64,000 bases of DNA from NCBI GenBank assembly GCA_016630905.1, contig WBMQ01000002.1:930001-994000 (forward strand). The letters run 5' to 3'. Origin of the DNA: Capillidium heterosporum (taxonomy: Eukaryota; Entomophthoromycota; Entomophthoromycetes; Entomophthorales; Capillidiaceae). A program made the translations under genes and the position numbers. How positions within the stretch are numbered: the first letter of the stretch is position 1; the number at the start of each line of letters is the position of its first letter. Below the pieces are notes generated by a model. It saw nothing but the letters and a program-made list of their open reading frames with translations, made no database searches and had not been told where the DNA came from. Below are positions 11,271 through 22,226 of the stretch, piece by piece.

Positions 11271-13112
11271 ATAGCATTTGCAAATTTTAAAAATCAAACT
11301 ATATAATGCACTATAACTAAATATCTATCTATAAATTTTACATAAGCTCTATAAATATTACTCGACATGTATATGAAGCTATTGTATATGTAGCAAACTA
11401 ACAGCTATAGAAAGCGTTCATCCATAAATAAAATCTAGTTCTCCCTAAATTTACGAATGCCAAGTCAGGTGGCTTGCTGGTAAAGGAATCCACCTAGATT
11501 TTGTTCATTTTAGTCTACTTGACCTTCATCTGATCAGTATCATTCATATTTGGCACTTGAATAAACTTCAGGATAACGTGATTCGATCATATCTCTATTT
11601 GGAAAAAAGAAAACTAGTGCCAACTCAGCTGATGCTATACAAAAGGGAAATGTATTACTTCTATTCGGTTTAAGCAATTTCCTCCAACCTTTAATATATT
11701 TTTAGAGCTAATTATGGATACAATGTATTGATTTTGAAAACATGGTTACTACTGCTTGGATTTAATAGTACAGTTTAGGGTAAGGACTTTTGTGGGTAAA
11801 GGTTGGATGCAGTTGGTACGCAGATTATAATATTTAGGATGAGATAATAAGAAACTTGGAAATTTAAACATTGTACTTTAGATATTTGTCTTATATACAC
11901 GAATATTCATTATAGCTGAATCTAATAGCCTATAGAGAACCTTTAATTTTACAAGTATTTAAATTCTGATAGTTAAACAGATTTAAGGCTACAAAGCTTC
12001 CATTTATGAGCAAACATTAAAGGGATAAGTTGGCTTGAAATTATTAGTGGTTTTGGTACTATTTAAACTGAAATTAGCAGCATCCAAATTATAGCGGCTT
12101 ATTTGATAATAAGCTATACATTATAAAATATTGTATTTTTAAACCTTAAAGAATAGATGTAAATATTCCAAAGTATATGTAACTCTTTGAATAATACTTG
12201 ACTAGTTATAAGATAGACAGTTATTCGATGGCGTATAGCTGTACGCCAAGTGGTTCTAAAAATATATGCCGATAGTTTTGAAAGTATCTTACATGTATAT
12301 ATCTCGGATTAAACCCTTAATTGCTGCTTATAATAAGTAAGAAATGTACTTCAAATCCTAGATACCTTGTCCAAGCATATAAAGTATTTTTAAGCTTTCG
12401 GATGGTATAACGAAGCCTATGTGCCAGGGATTTAAAATCACGGGTGTGATAGGAATATAATGAAGTGTTATATACTAGATCAGGTAGTAAAATAGATACG
12501 ACCTATGACCCCAACATACAAGCATTAAATTTCGTAAAGACCCTTTTCAAAGTAAAAAACCTACTCTAACGAACAAAGTTCTACCTCCATCTCGCCCATA
12601 TGATACGATTCCCAACCTACCTTGTTTTCAGCCGGGTGTCTGATAGAGATTATACGACTGATACCAACAACGAACCTATTGGTTAAGTTTATCTTATCAG
12701 CTAGGAAAATTTCGAGAGAACTAGACCATATAAGCGGGACGGAGGTAGTACTTAGCCCTTAAACTCAGGAATAGTACCATAGTTGCCTCCATCAATAGCG
12801 CTAGAGGGTGTCCAAACTACATTTAAGATCTATCAAAAGAACTCTAGAAGAAGTTTAGTGGACGATCAAGCTTGACAATGTGACCCTAACTTTTGAGAAA
12901 AGGTGCATATCCGAATATACGCTATTCCACCACAAAGTCGTGACGGTGTGGTAGCGTGGGAGCTATTGTAGTTTATCAAATATCGGAGCATTCCAAGTTA
13001 CCGTCAATAGATTTTTGAGTGGTTTCGTTCAAAAAGTAAGAATCTGTTCCACTTATGGAAGCTTACGCACCAATTCCAAATAGGTCGAAGCGTCCCACCC
13101 AAAATCTGTCAA

Positions 13113-13155
13113 AGCTGTTTATAGACAGCTTATTTATAGCTTTGGGAAGCTATAA
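13113..13155. other. two adjacent hairpin-forming inverted repeats
   Basis: AGCTGT…ACAGCT (13113-13130) is followed directly by the perfect 9-bp pair TTATAGCTT (13134-13142) and AAGCTATAA (13147-13155) with a 4-nt loop. The pair sits in the gene-poor region about 740 bp before receptor 1. No role is known. Confidence 0.4.
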
Positions 13156-13719
13156 GGCTACGTTTTTCCCGTCCATATATTAACATCTCCTATATAAGAA
13201 AAAGTATCAGAAAAGGTAGGTTGTGGTAGTTCAATTAGTGTGTTTAAGCGACATTATGAATTTTGTAAGGCTTCAGTAGGCTTTCTAGAGAATAGGTGTG
13301 GATCTAGACTAATTATAACCCATAATAGCGAGGTTCTATAGGTTGAAGTTTCTCCAACTGTTGTAAGAAACTATATAGGGTATATGTATTTTGGTGTATG
13401 TTATATCAGCTATTAATAAGCTACCTATACTAAACCTCGTTCAATCTACTTTTTAGGAATAACCCATAGACACAACACCAAGTAGATGATACACTTCGCT
13501 ATAAAGGTCGGTAGTGTGCAAAACTGAAGCTCAAAAGTAGGCTATAGACACGGTAAAATAACGCTAATTGGGAATCCAAAATGAAGCACTAATTGTGAAA
13601 AATGTCATTAAAATTGAAAAAGTATATTGCACTCCAAACTCGATAGCGCCTATCTTATCCGAGACACTTCTTGAGCACTAGTTTTGACCTTCGGCCCTTT
13701 GTACAGTTGAAGCTCAAGT

Positions 13720-13758
13720 CACAAGTTGTTCAAGCCAACCAACTTGTGAACCACATCA
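13720..13758 (+). promoter_or_regulatory. shared receptor upstream element (receptor 1 copy)
   Basis: AACTTGTGAACCACATCA at 13741-13758 ends 135 nt before the receptor 1 ATG. Closely matching elements occur in the same orientation upstream of receptors 3 and 4. Here it also forms the right arm of an inverted repeat, CACAAGTTG (13720-13728) with CAACTTGTG (13740-13748), as expected for a dimeric binding site. It is probably a transcription-factor site. Confidence 0.55.
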
Positions 13759-13820
13759 TTCTTTCCAAGTCACCCCTTAAAATTAGAATCTGCATAGTCC
13801 TACCGGAAGCACATTAGCTT

Positions 13821-13826
13821 TATAAG
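13821..13826 (+). promoter_or_regulatory. TATA-like box of receptor 1
   Basis: TATAAG preceded by TT, 68 nt before the ATG. Receptor 2 has TATAAA at the same distance, so this is a plausible core promoter. Confidence 0.45.
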
Positions 13827-13893
13827 CGCCAGCCAAGAAAATAAATCGTAAACTTTTCAAAACTCACCTAAATTTCAACTTACGCTATAGCAA

Positions 13894-15018
13894 ATGACAC
13901 CGGAAGAGTCTGCGACCGTAGCGAAGATATCCAGTTTCTTCCTCAACTTGAATTATGTATCGTTGGCCTTGGCCATCCTACTAGCTATCTTTATCTTCTC
14001 CACAACTTGGATAGGTAGTTTCAAGTCGACAAAGCGATTGAGTTATCGACTTTACTTCTGGCTCGCGGTTGCCGATATCCTAACTCATAGCCCCCTCCTG
14101 ATAAACTACAAGGATTCGAAAATCAGCTGCCAGATCGTCAACTTCATCATCTTCTTTGCCAACATATGGACGGTTCTCATCACTTCAGTCATGGCCTTGA
14201 ACCTACACCTAGTGTTCATTTTGGCTAAACCCAATCTAGTACGAAGCGAAAGGTTCTATGTGATTGGATGCTTCCTCCTAGCACTCTTATTGTGCGTACC
14301 CATCGCCATCCTGAATGGCTTCTTCCCCGAGAGCTGTCCTTTCTACCTCCAATTTGCACCACCTTACGACGTCTTGGCTCTCTACGGCTTCTTCGCTTTG
14401 TGGATCCTATTACCTACCCTCTACTGTTTCTACGTCTTCATCATAATAGCAATGAAACTTTCGGTCCAGAAGAACCCATCTCTCAACCACAACAACAGTA
14501 CCGAAGACCAGCGGACGCAGCGCATGCTGTTGAAGCGTATGGTCACGCGACTTGTCCTCTACCCCCTCGTCCCCGTTGTCACTGTCCTCCCCTATATTAT
14601 CTCCATCACATCCCAGGATATCGAACGTAACTACCGTATCTTTGACGCCATCCTCCAGTACTTTGCTGCCACCACCCAAGGTACTCTTAACTTCATCTTT
14701 TTCATGTTCGACCCCGCTTTACCTACCTTATTCAAGGAGATTAAGGATTTATTCAGTACCCACTCCAACTCCAGCACTAAAGGCTCTATGAAACTCGACG
14801 ACTCATATGCCTTACACGACGCCAATTCCCCTAACAAAGCTGGTCACATTCATACCTTCCAAGCTGGTGATAGGACTCGACCCTCTATGGCCGGCTCGAT
14901 AGTCAGCTCTAACCACAGTCAAATTGCTGTTCATAACGATGACATCGAACTTATCGATTCTAACACTTCTCCCAACTACAATGTCGAACTAACTAGAAAT
15001 CCTAGGCTGCTGGTATAA
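13894..15018 (+). CDS. seven-transmembrane receptor (GPCR-like), paralogue 1
   Basis: Single exon, 374 aa, intact. Seven hydrophobic segments lie at roughly residues 19-41, 52-71, 80-108, 121-144, 160-190, 217-240 and 248-281. The first cytosolic loop is SFKSTKRLSYR; segment 2 has LAVADIL, resembling the buried Asp of class A GPCRs; segment 7 runs into DPALPTLF in the place of NPxxY. Cys79 and the SCP motif in extracellular loop 2 could form the usual disulfide. Loop 3 carries NSTEDQR…QRMLLKRMVTRL. The topology resembles fungal/amoebal cAMP-receptor/Git3-like GPCRs; the ligand is unknown. The cytosolic tail of about 90 residues contains SIVSSNHSQ and NDDIELI and ends NPRLLV, all conserved in the three paralogues in this window. 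AATAAA lies about 55 nt after the stop. Confidence 0.82.
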   Translation: MTPEESATVAKISSFFLNLNYVSLALAILLAIFIFSTTWIGSFKSTKRLSYRLYFWLAVADILTHSPLLINYKDSKISCQIVNFIIFFANIWTVLITSVMALNLHLVFILAKPNLVRSERFYVIGCFLLALLLCVPIAILNGFFPESCPFYLQFAPPYDVLALYGFFALWILLPTLYCFYVFIIIAMKLSVQKNPSLNHNNSTEDQRTQRMLLKRMVTRLVLYPLVPVVTVLPYIISITSQDIERNYRIFDAILQYFAATTQGTLNFIFFMFDPALPTLFKEIKDLFSTHSNSSTKGSMKLDDSYALHDANSPNKAGHIHTFQAGDRTRPSMAGSIVSSNHSQIAVHNDDIELIDSNTSPNYNVELTRNPRLLV

Positions 15019-16248
15019 AGGTAGCTTACTAATTAAATTTTTATATCTTTTTTCCAAACAAATCTTTAATTAATAAAGTCTAAAAATTGTTGTCTTTGCT
15101 GTATAGTTATGCACTTTAGTTTTGAGTTTCATATTGAAGGACTTGGATTTCTTTTACTGGAGGCTTGATGTTCGATAACTCTTTTAGTAGAGTATATTTC
15201 AGAAGCTGTAGTAAATAAGCCCCAAGTTAATAGTACTGTAGCTAGTTGTTTGATCAATCTCATAGCGTAATTAATTTGGAATGAACTTTACTATATGGTG
15301 CATTTACCAATACTAGGTATATTTGCCATTTTCCCTTACATATTCGAATGGAAAGAGCAATCTACTATTCATTGAAGATATGAAGCTTTACTTTTATATC
15401 TCGCTAGCAAGCTTAAAAATTATTGTATGATTTTCTCTAGTACACTATCTGTTCAAATTTATCCCAAATCATCATTGTACTTCAAAAATGACAAAGTAAC
15501 TTGTAAATTTTAGTATATAACCTTCAAATTCAATAGATATGTTTGGCTTGCACTTTTTAAAAGTCGATTTGCCAGTATTCTAAACTATAGTTCTCATCCA
15601 TCATTTTCAAATAGTAAAGGTATATCCATTTAATTTCTAAGGCTGCACAATAAGTTGCATACTGCCTAGAATTATATCGACATATCGAATGTAACTGGTA
15701 TCTTCAAATAAAAAATACAAAAGAATGTGAAAACGATTCAACAGGATGATGCTTTACAAAGAATTCACACATATAAAACTTACCATATATGAGAACGTTC
15801 ATATGTGAAGTTTTTATAAAAGATGACGTCCTATCAAAACGTTTTTGTATTTCATTTAAGTTTAGAATTCCTACTTTATTTTTATAGTAAAACCCACTCA
15901 ATTATCAACTTGACATTGTTTTCATATGCTCAAAGTCAAGGTTTCTATATTCACCACCCAATTAAAGTTGGTGGGCTGTAGCTACACTTCACCTAAAGGT
16001 TAAAATTCGCAACGAATACCATCACGAATAAGCGTTGTGAGGGTGAAATTAGATTTCCCAACAAGCTTATTTTTAGTGGTAATAAACGACGTTTATCTCT
16101 AAGACTAGCAAGTTGTAATAGTTCCTTAGATGGACGATTATATGGCAATTATTATGCCCATAATATACAAATCTTTATAAACAGCTGCCTTGGAAATAGG
16201 TGATAAACCTTTTGCAAAACTTTTTATCAATTTATACGACACCAACAG
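15019..16248. other. AT-rich spacer between receptors 1 and 2
   Basis: No gene is visible. Receptor 1's poly(A)-like signal is at 15072-15077 and receptor 2's TATA-like box at 16176-16181. I did not find a clear copy of the 18-bp receptor element here; the nearest match (TTGTGAGGGTGA, near 16034) is weak. Confidence 0.5.
16176..16181 (+). promoter_or_regulatory. TATA-like box of receptor 2
   Basis: TATAAA (CTTTATAAAC context) 68 nt before the ATG at 16249, the same spacing as in receptor 1. Confidence 0.45.
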
Positions 16249-17377
16249 ATGACTCCAGAAGAAGAGTACACCTTAGTAACGAAAATAATCACTGTATTTG
16301 GCTATATAAACCTCGTGTCGCTAGCCTTGGCCATACTACTAACTATTTTCATTTTTACAACAACCTGGATAGGCAACTTCAAATCGACTAAACGACTGAG
16401 CTATCGACTTTACTTCTGGTTAGCGGTAGCCGACATCTTAACCCATGGTCCTATACTAGTTGACTATGAAGATGATACATTCAACTGCCATATAGTCACC
16501 TTCATTGTCTTTTTCGCTAATATATGGACAGTTCTTATTACCTCGGTTATGGCCTTGAACTTGCACCTGGTTTTTATCCTATCGAGACCAAATTTGGTAC
16601 AGGAGTGAAAGATTTTACGTAATAGGATGCTTCCTTCTAGCACTCGTGCTATGTGTACCCATAGCTGTCTTGACTGGTATCTACCCCGAGAGTTGTCCCT
16701 TTTATATACATTTTTCTGTCCCTTATGATGTGGTAGCCCTCTATGGATTTTTTGGGTTTTGGATCTTGATACCTACCTTGTACTGCTTCTACGTCTTCAT
16801 CATAGTGGCGATGCAACTTTCGGTCTCCAAGACGCCATCCCTCAATCATTCCAACAGCACTGAAGCGCAAAGGAATCAAAGAGCTCTCTTGAAACGTATG
16901 GTAGCAAGATTGGTACTCTACCCTTTAGTTCCTGTTATAACTGTATTTCCATTCTTAATATCTATTTCATCCAAGGATATGGAACGAAAGGACAGGATAT
17001 TGGACGCCGTTCTTCAATACTTTGCAGGAACTACTCAAGGTACCCTCAACTTCGTCTTCTTCATGTTTGATCCCGCTTTACCTACTCTATTTAAAGAGAT
17101 TTATGACCTGTTTAGAGTTAATTTCAACTGTAGTTGCAAAGGATCTGTGAAGTTGGACGACTCCTCCACTTTGAACGGTTCCAACTCCCCTATCAAAGCT
17201 GAACATAACCACTCTTCCCAAGGTGATAGTAGAGCCCATCCTTCCATGATCAGTTCGATAGTTAGTTCCAACCATAATCAGATAACCATCCACAACAACG
17301 ATATTGAGCTTGTTGCAAATAATAGCACCTCTAACAACAACATAGGATTAATTAGAAACCCTAGTATGTTAGTGTAA
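16249..17377 (+). CDS. seven-transmembrane receptor, paralogue 2 (frame break)
   Basis: This paralogue is 375 aa if one surplus base is ignored. Residues 1-116 (16249-about 16598) match paralogue 1 closely through KSTKRLSYRLYFW, LAVADIL and NLHLVFIL. At 16598-16610 the zero frame reads LVQE-stop (TGA), while the next frame continues with SERFYVIGC exactly as in the paralogues, so one extra base is present between membrane segments 3 and 4. Downstream all features remain intact: SCPFY loop, segments 5-7, DPALPTLFKE, the tail SIVSSNHNQ and NDIEL, and the end NPSMLV. No other lesion is seen, which argues for a very recent mutation or a sequencing error rather than an old pseudogene. The tail end (MLV) differs from the RLLV/I of the others. 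Confidence 0.75.
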
Positions 17378-18432
17378 AAGACAATCCTCTTAATTAAACC
17401 TTGTATGTACGCTAGTATTTCTTTTCTATATTTTATATACTCTAAATTTTTAAAATAGATGTTGTTAACAATGCTTATATTATTTTGAAACAAGGATGAT
17501 AGTACTATATCTCATTCCAAATTAAATGTGCAGCAGCAGTATTTGGCTTTAGAAATTGGATAGCCTATTTGAAAAAGAACAGAAACTCATACAACACTTC
17601 AAAGACAGGATAAAATTCTCAATCAGCTATAATCTAGCACCTTGAATATGAGATACCCAAGTGGTTCACTAGAAGGATACTTAACGCAAAGGAATGCCAA
17701 AAATGGCAAAAAGATTCTCATGCAAGAACCACGTCTTATCAATGAGGACATCGGGAAGCATCTACAACCAAAATTTGATCAATATTCCAAAATCGATTTA
17801 GAAATATAAATCAAATCGAAGCTTTATAGCTCGACAAGCTAAATCTATAGATATCTATACCATCTTGCTTACCAAGTATGCGGGAGTTTATGAGATTAGA
17901 GGTAAGTTTGGAAAAGTAATCAAATATAAAATCTACTGGATTTTGTTAGAGTAAAATGGACTTTCCCATACATCAATTTAGATGTCGGGTTTGCCTACCA
18001 TAGTAGGTAATAGCTTAGAATATATAAGTCCTTTGCAAATGTACATTTTCGAAAGTTGAAAGACAACTAAATTATAAAGAAAAGCTATGTTCAAAGGATA
18101 TCATTGGACAAGCTACAGTTGCATGAAGGATTTATATATAAACTATATCTGTAGCCTACATTTCAGAACCTAGAAGGCTCTTTACACTACAAAGTCTATC
18201 CAAACTACAGATAGCTTTGACCCGAACTACTGCTATAAAAATTCTAGTGCTTTGATGGCGTTAACAGTAAATCTTTAAATTTAGCTGCATGAATATTGGC
18301 ATAGTAGTAAAGTAAACTAACATATCTGAATCTAAAACTAAGGAATAGATAGAAAAAATAGTAATTTATTAATTTATAGCAAGTAGTTATAAGTTGAGTT
18401 ATCAAATAATTTCTAGCATTGAATAACTAGAT
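17378..18432. other. AT-rich spacer between receptors 2 and 3
   Basis: No gene is called. A 54-codon open frame near 17650 followed by broken reading to about 18010 contains phrases faintly like the end of a copia polyprotein (NLDVGFAYHSR, compare RPDIGFAVxxLSR). This is too weak to annotate as an element. Confidence 0.4.
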
Positions 18433-19564
18433 TTAGACCAGGAGCCTTGGGTTGGTAGTAGGCTCGATGCCGTAAGTTTGGGACGAATTGTTACGGATAA
18501 GTTCAATATCCTCGTTGTTGACTGCAATATGGCTGTTATTCGAACTCATTATAGAGCCTGCCATAGAAGGTCGTACCTTATCGTCACTATCTTGGAACGT
18601 GTGGACGTAGGTCTTGGCTTGCATATCCGAATCACTCATATCACCTGAATGATTGCCAATATTAACCTTGGCATTTGAGCTACGGTTGGATCTAAAGGCC
18701 GATGAAATTTCTTTGTACAAGCTAGGTAGAGCTGGATCGAACATGAAGAAGATGAAGTTGAGGGTGCCTTGGATCGTGGCTGCAAAGTACTGGAGAACAG
18801 CGTCAAATACTCGGTAGTTGCGTTCCATATCTTGGGATGAGATGGAAATCAAAAAAGGGAAGACGGTGAAGACAGGAACGAGAGGGTAGAGGACTAATCT
18901 TGTTACCATACGCTTGAGGAGGACTCGCTGGTTGCGTTGGTCTTCGGTACTGTTGGCGTTGTTGAGAGATGGTGTCTTGGATACAGAAAGCTTCATAGCT
19001 ATTATGATGAAGACATAGAAGCAGTAAAGGGTAGGTAGCAAAATCCACAGCCCGAAAAATCCATAAAGAGCTACTACATCGAAGGGGGCCGTAAATTGGT
19101 TGTAAAAAGGGCAGCTGTCAGGATAAATGCCGTTCAAGATGGCTATTGGGACACATAATAAAAGTGCTAAGACGAAGCATCCGATTACATAGAACTTTTC
19201 ACTTCGTACCAAATTGGGCTTGGCCATGATAAAGACCAAGTGCAAATTCAAAGCCATTACTGAGGTGATTAAGACGGTCCATATGTTGGCGAAGAAGATG
19301 ATGAAATTGACTATTTGGCAGTTGACTTTGCTGTTCCTGTAGCTGATGAGGAGGGGACCATGCGTAAGAATGTCGGCAACTGACAGCCAGAAGTAAAGTC
19401 GGTAGCTTAGACGCTTGGTGGATTTGAACTTGCCGATCCAAGTAGTCGTACTGATGAAGATGGCCAAAACTATGGAGAAAGCCAAGGACACGTAGTTCAA
19501 AGCTCAAAAAGAAACTTCGGATCGCTGCTATCAGTTTCAAATCCTCAGGCCTGCGTGTTCCCAT
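18433..19564 (-). CDS. seven-transmembrane receptor, paralogue 3 (frame break near N-terminus)
   Basis: Minus strand, ATG at 19564 (MGTRRPEDLKLIAAIRSFF), 376 aa once a surplus base is ignored. At 19495-19506 the first frame reads FFLSFELR while the conserved LNYVSLA of segment 1 begins in the next frame, so there is one inserted base at about codon 21. The rest is uninterrupted and has all family features: KSTKRLSYR, VADIL, SCPFY, NSTEDQR, DPALPSLYKE, the tail SIMSSNNSH…NEDIELI and the terminus NPRLLV. It is convergent with receptor 2. Upstream (19683-19700) lies a copy of the shared element, and a TATA-like TTTAAAGG sits about 60 nt before the ATG. Confidence 0.77.
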
Positions 19565-20934
19565 GTCGTTAAGTTGGAGTTGGTAGTTAAACAGAAATGC
19601 TGCATCAAAGTTAGGGCGAGGGTCCTTTAAATGTTACATTTTAGGGTGTGCAGTATACGTTATAGCTCTAATTTGCAAGTAAATGTGAGGTTCACAAGTT
19701 AGCTCTTGTTTTCGTACCTACTTCAACCTATAGGTTTTAGGTACAAGACCGAAGGTTAGTATATTTATAAGTTAGGTAACTTAATTTTGCAACCTAGAAT
19801 CTATTGCTCGGATTTGATTGACCAAAAGTGATAGCTTCAATTCCCTTGCAACTTCTAACTTAAGCATTTATCATGTGATGCTATAAAAAGAAGTAATTTA
19901 TGAATTTAGCAAGGGACATGTATGTAAGAAAGTACAAAACTATATATTACGGATAATTCCAGTATAATGCGGAACACTTAAAAGGTAATAACTTTATTAT
20001 GGAAGTTGTGTATAGGAAAAGTTAATCGTATTTTTAATATGGAATTAGTTGACAGCTTTTTGTATATTGTTAAGATTGTAACAGATATGCTTCTATAGAA
20101 TGAAGGCTGCTTTGTAGAAAAGGAAGTGCTTGATCGGCATCAATATATTAGTTAATAAAAGGCTGAATGGTTTGAGTTTAGCCTGGTAGCTTTTATAAGC
20201 ACCACTATCAAACTACCTTGTTTAGTTAGTCTTTTATGTCTTGATAATGAAAATATATATGTGGAAGGATTATATAGATACTATATATTGCACAATAGCG
20301 ATATGGAATCAAGTACTGAACGCAAGCCATAATAAAAGTAACTATACTTTCTCTATAAATACATTCTGATAGAATAATTATCAGCTACTTATTGAAAAGT
20401 TTTATTTATAGAAACATAAGCTAGTTCAAGGATTACTGGTATCATAATAAGAGTATTTAAGATATAGTATTAAAACTATACAAATATTCATAATTGACAC
20501 AATTTATACTTTCCGTCAGTCGGTAGTTATAGATTTGAAGGAGTTGGATGCAAAATTATACCTAGTTTGTAGTAACGCTCACTAAACTATGTATCTTGCT
20601 TACTCATTTATCTCCATCCTGGTGATGTAATAAAGGTTGCTACCAAGTTTAAATATATGCTTATAAATCAAATCTCGAATTGACATCAGATTTAAACAAA
20701 TAGACACCTGCCTAATTCCAGAGCTATTTTGACCGTCTCTCTGTAGATATACAAGAGCAATCGATATTTTATACTTGCCAAGTGAAAAACTGCAACTACC
20801 TACGAGTTAAAATACTTTATCCATTCTCTGTAAAGAAGTTGCTTAAAACTATATGATAAAGAGGAATAATGATTGTATTAAATTAGCTAGTAATCTGTTG
20901 TGCAAAAATATCTATATCTCTATTTTATGGTAAA
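19565..20934. other. AT-rich intergenic region upstream of receptor 3
   Basis: It contains the promoter region of receptor 3, including the shared element, and the 3' flank of the ZCCHC9-like gene. No further gene, repeat or RNA is recognised. Confidence 0.5.
19683..19700 (-). promoter_or_regulatory. shared receptor upstream element (receptor 3 copy)
   Basis: Read on the gene strand it is AACTTGTGAACCTCACAT, ending 118 nt before the ATG at 19564. Its first 12 bases are identical to the receptor 1 copy. Confidence 0.5.
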
Positions 20935-21841
20935 TTAAAATTTGACAACTTTTGCCTTCCGTTTCTTGGTCGGCTCACTTGCAATGGCTGGATCATTCTT
21001 ATTTTTATCCTCTTGAATCTTATGGAGGGCAAAGAATACATCATCATCATCCCCTCCCTGCTCTATGTTGATAGTACCAAGCTCCACTATAGCACCCTCT
21101 AAATGAAAAAGTCAGCTGTAGCTTTACAAAAAGTAAATTACGTTTTATATTGGCTGGTTTACAGTCCTTGGCTAAATGCAGTACTGAACCGCAATAGTTG
21201 CACCCACCACCATCAGGGTATAACCCCTTGTCATTTTTGGGGCACTTTCCAGCCAAGTGTCCGTTTTGTTGGCAATGGAAACAGACGGCAAATTTAAAGG
21301 ATTTTCTAAAGAAGGCGGAGAGGAATTTTTGGTTTAGATTGTAATGGTAAATAAGGTAACTTACTTTTCTTGTTGGGATGAGTGCAGTTTTTAGAATTGT
21401 GTTCAGTCGTTCCACAGTGATAGCAAATACCAGTTATCTCTTCAGTACCCATACTTTTGTATAACTTGTCTAAATCGGTTCCGTCCCCAAGTTCATTGAT
21501 GAAGTTCTCTTTGCACTCGTTGACGTTATGTCCTGATTTCCTACATTTGAAGCATACCTTTAAATTTAATAATAGGTGGAAAATAATTGGTTACTGAGGC
21601 TTTGGACTTGCTCGATTTCTTTTGCTTTTTGAGAGGGGCTTGAGTCTCTTTGCTGAGTTCTTATCCGTTTAGTAGAATTGGAAAAAGTTGGTGTACCTTG
21701 TGTTTCAACGTCTGCTTCCTTTACTTCTTTTTGATGTCCATTTGAAGCTGTTGATTTTTCTTCGGAATTTTGCAGTAGAGGCTTTCCTTTAAATCCTGAT
21801 GCATCTAAATGTTTCTTCTTGTACCTTGCAAACCTTGTCAT
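20935..21841 (-). CDS. ZCCHC9: CCHC zinc-knuckle protein, ZCCHC9-like
   Basis: Four exons: 21841-21595, 21557-21365, 21305-21142 and 21098-20935, about 255 aa. It starts MTRFARYKKKH like animal ZCCHC9 (MTRWARV…), has a Lys-rich linker and then four CCHC knuckles: VCFKCRKSGHNVNEC, ICYHCGTTEHNSKNC, VCFHCQQNGHLAGKC and GCNYCGSVLHLAKDC. The signature GLYPDGGGC joins knuckles 3 and 4, and the protein ends KAKVVKF, as in that family. It is expected in the nucleus/nucleolus with a role in RNA binding and ribosome biogenesis. There are two frame problems. A surplus base at 21657-21666 separates STKRI from ELSKETQAPLKKQKK. The exon 2/exon 3 junction (AAAA before the GTAAG donor at 21364) is one base short of keeping frame. 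Confidence 0.82.
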
Positions 21842-22226
21842 TGTTGCTATCTAAAACTCTTTCTAAAGAATAGAAAAGCTAATCGATTTTTGGCGGAATG
21901 TTGGTCTCATTCATTCAGAACTATCATATAGTTATGTCTTGGCAAATATATCAATACTATTGGCAGTTTAGAATTAATTGAAGTATTAATCAAATGAAAA
22001 TCTGCTATTCTATGAAGCTTTTATTGGATACATTGACCTCCAATTTGGCCAATAATTGGCACAATAAGCTTAAGCCTAATGGCGATAGTAAACAATCCAC
22101 AAAGGATTTGTTCTCAACTTTCTATATCTCACTGATAAGAATAAACTCCCATATTTAAGAAGCTTGACGAGTTATAAACAAGGTAGCACTAAAGCAATAG
22201 AAACAATATTTATAGTATTCATAGTT
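21842..22226. other. divergent promoter region
   Basis: 385 bp between the oppositely transcribed ZCCHC9-like and PRKRIP1-like genes. It is AT-rich with no specific site recognised. Both genes act on RNA, so a shared promoter is possible. Confidence 0.45.

Larger units (their letters stand above)
9245..13893. other. gene-poor 4.6-kb region with retroelement debris
   Basis: No intact gene is seen. It contains a decayed copia-type reverse transcriptase (about 10.60-11.27 kb) and a less AT-rich stretch at 12.5-13.8 kb with broken frames in all six readings, possibly more transposon remnant. Near receptor 1 it contains inverted repeats and promoter elements. The open frame at 10863-11111 lies in the relic and is not counted as a gene. 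Confidence 0.55.

Noticed and set aside
16249-17377. Calling receptor 2 an old pseudogene
   Set aside because: Only one single-base lesion; everything else is conserved. Similar lesions occur in essential genes in the same window.
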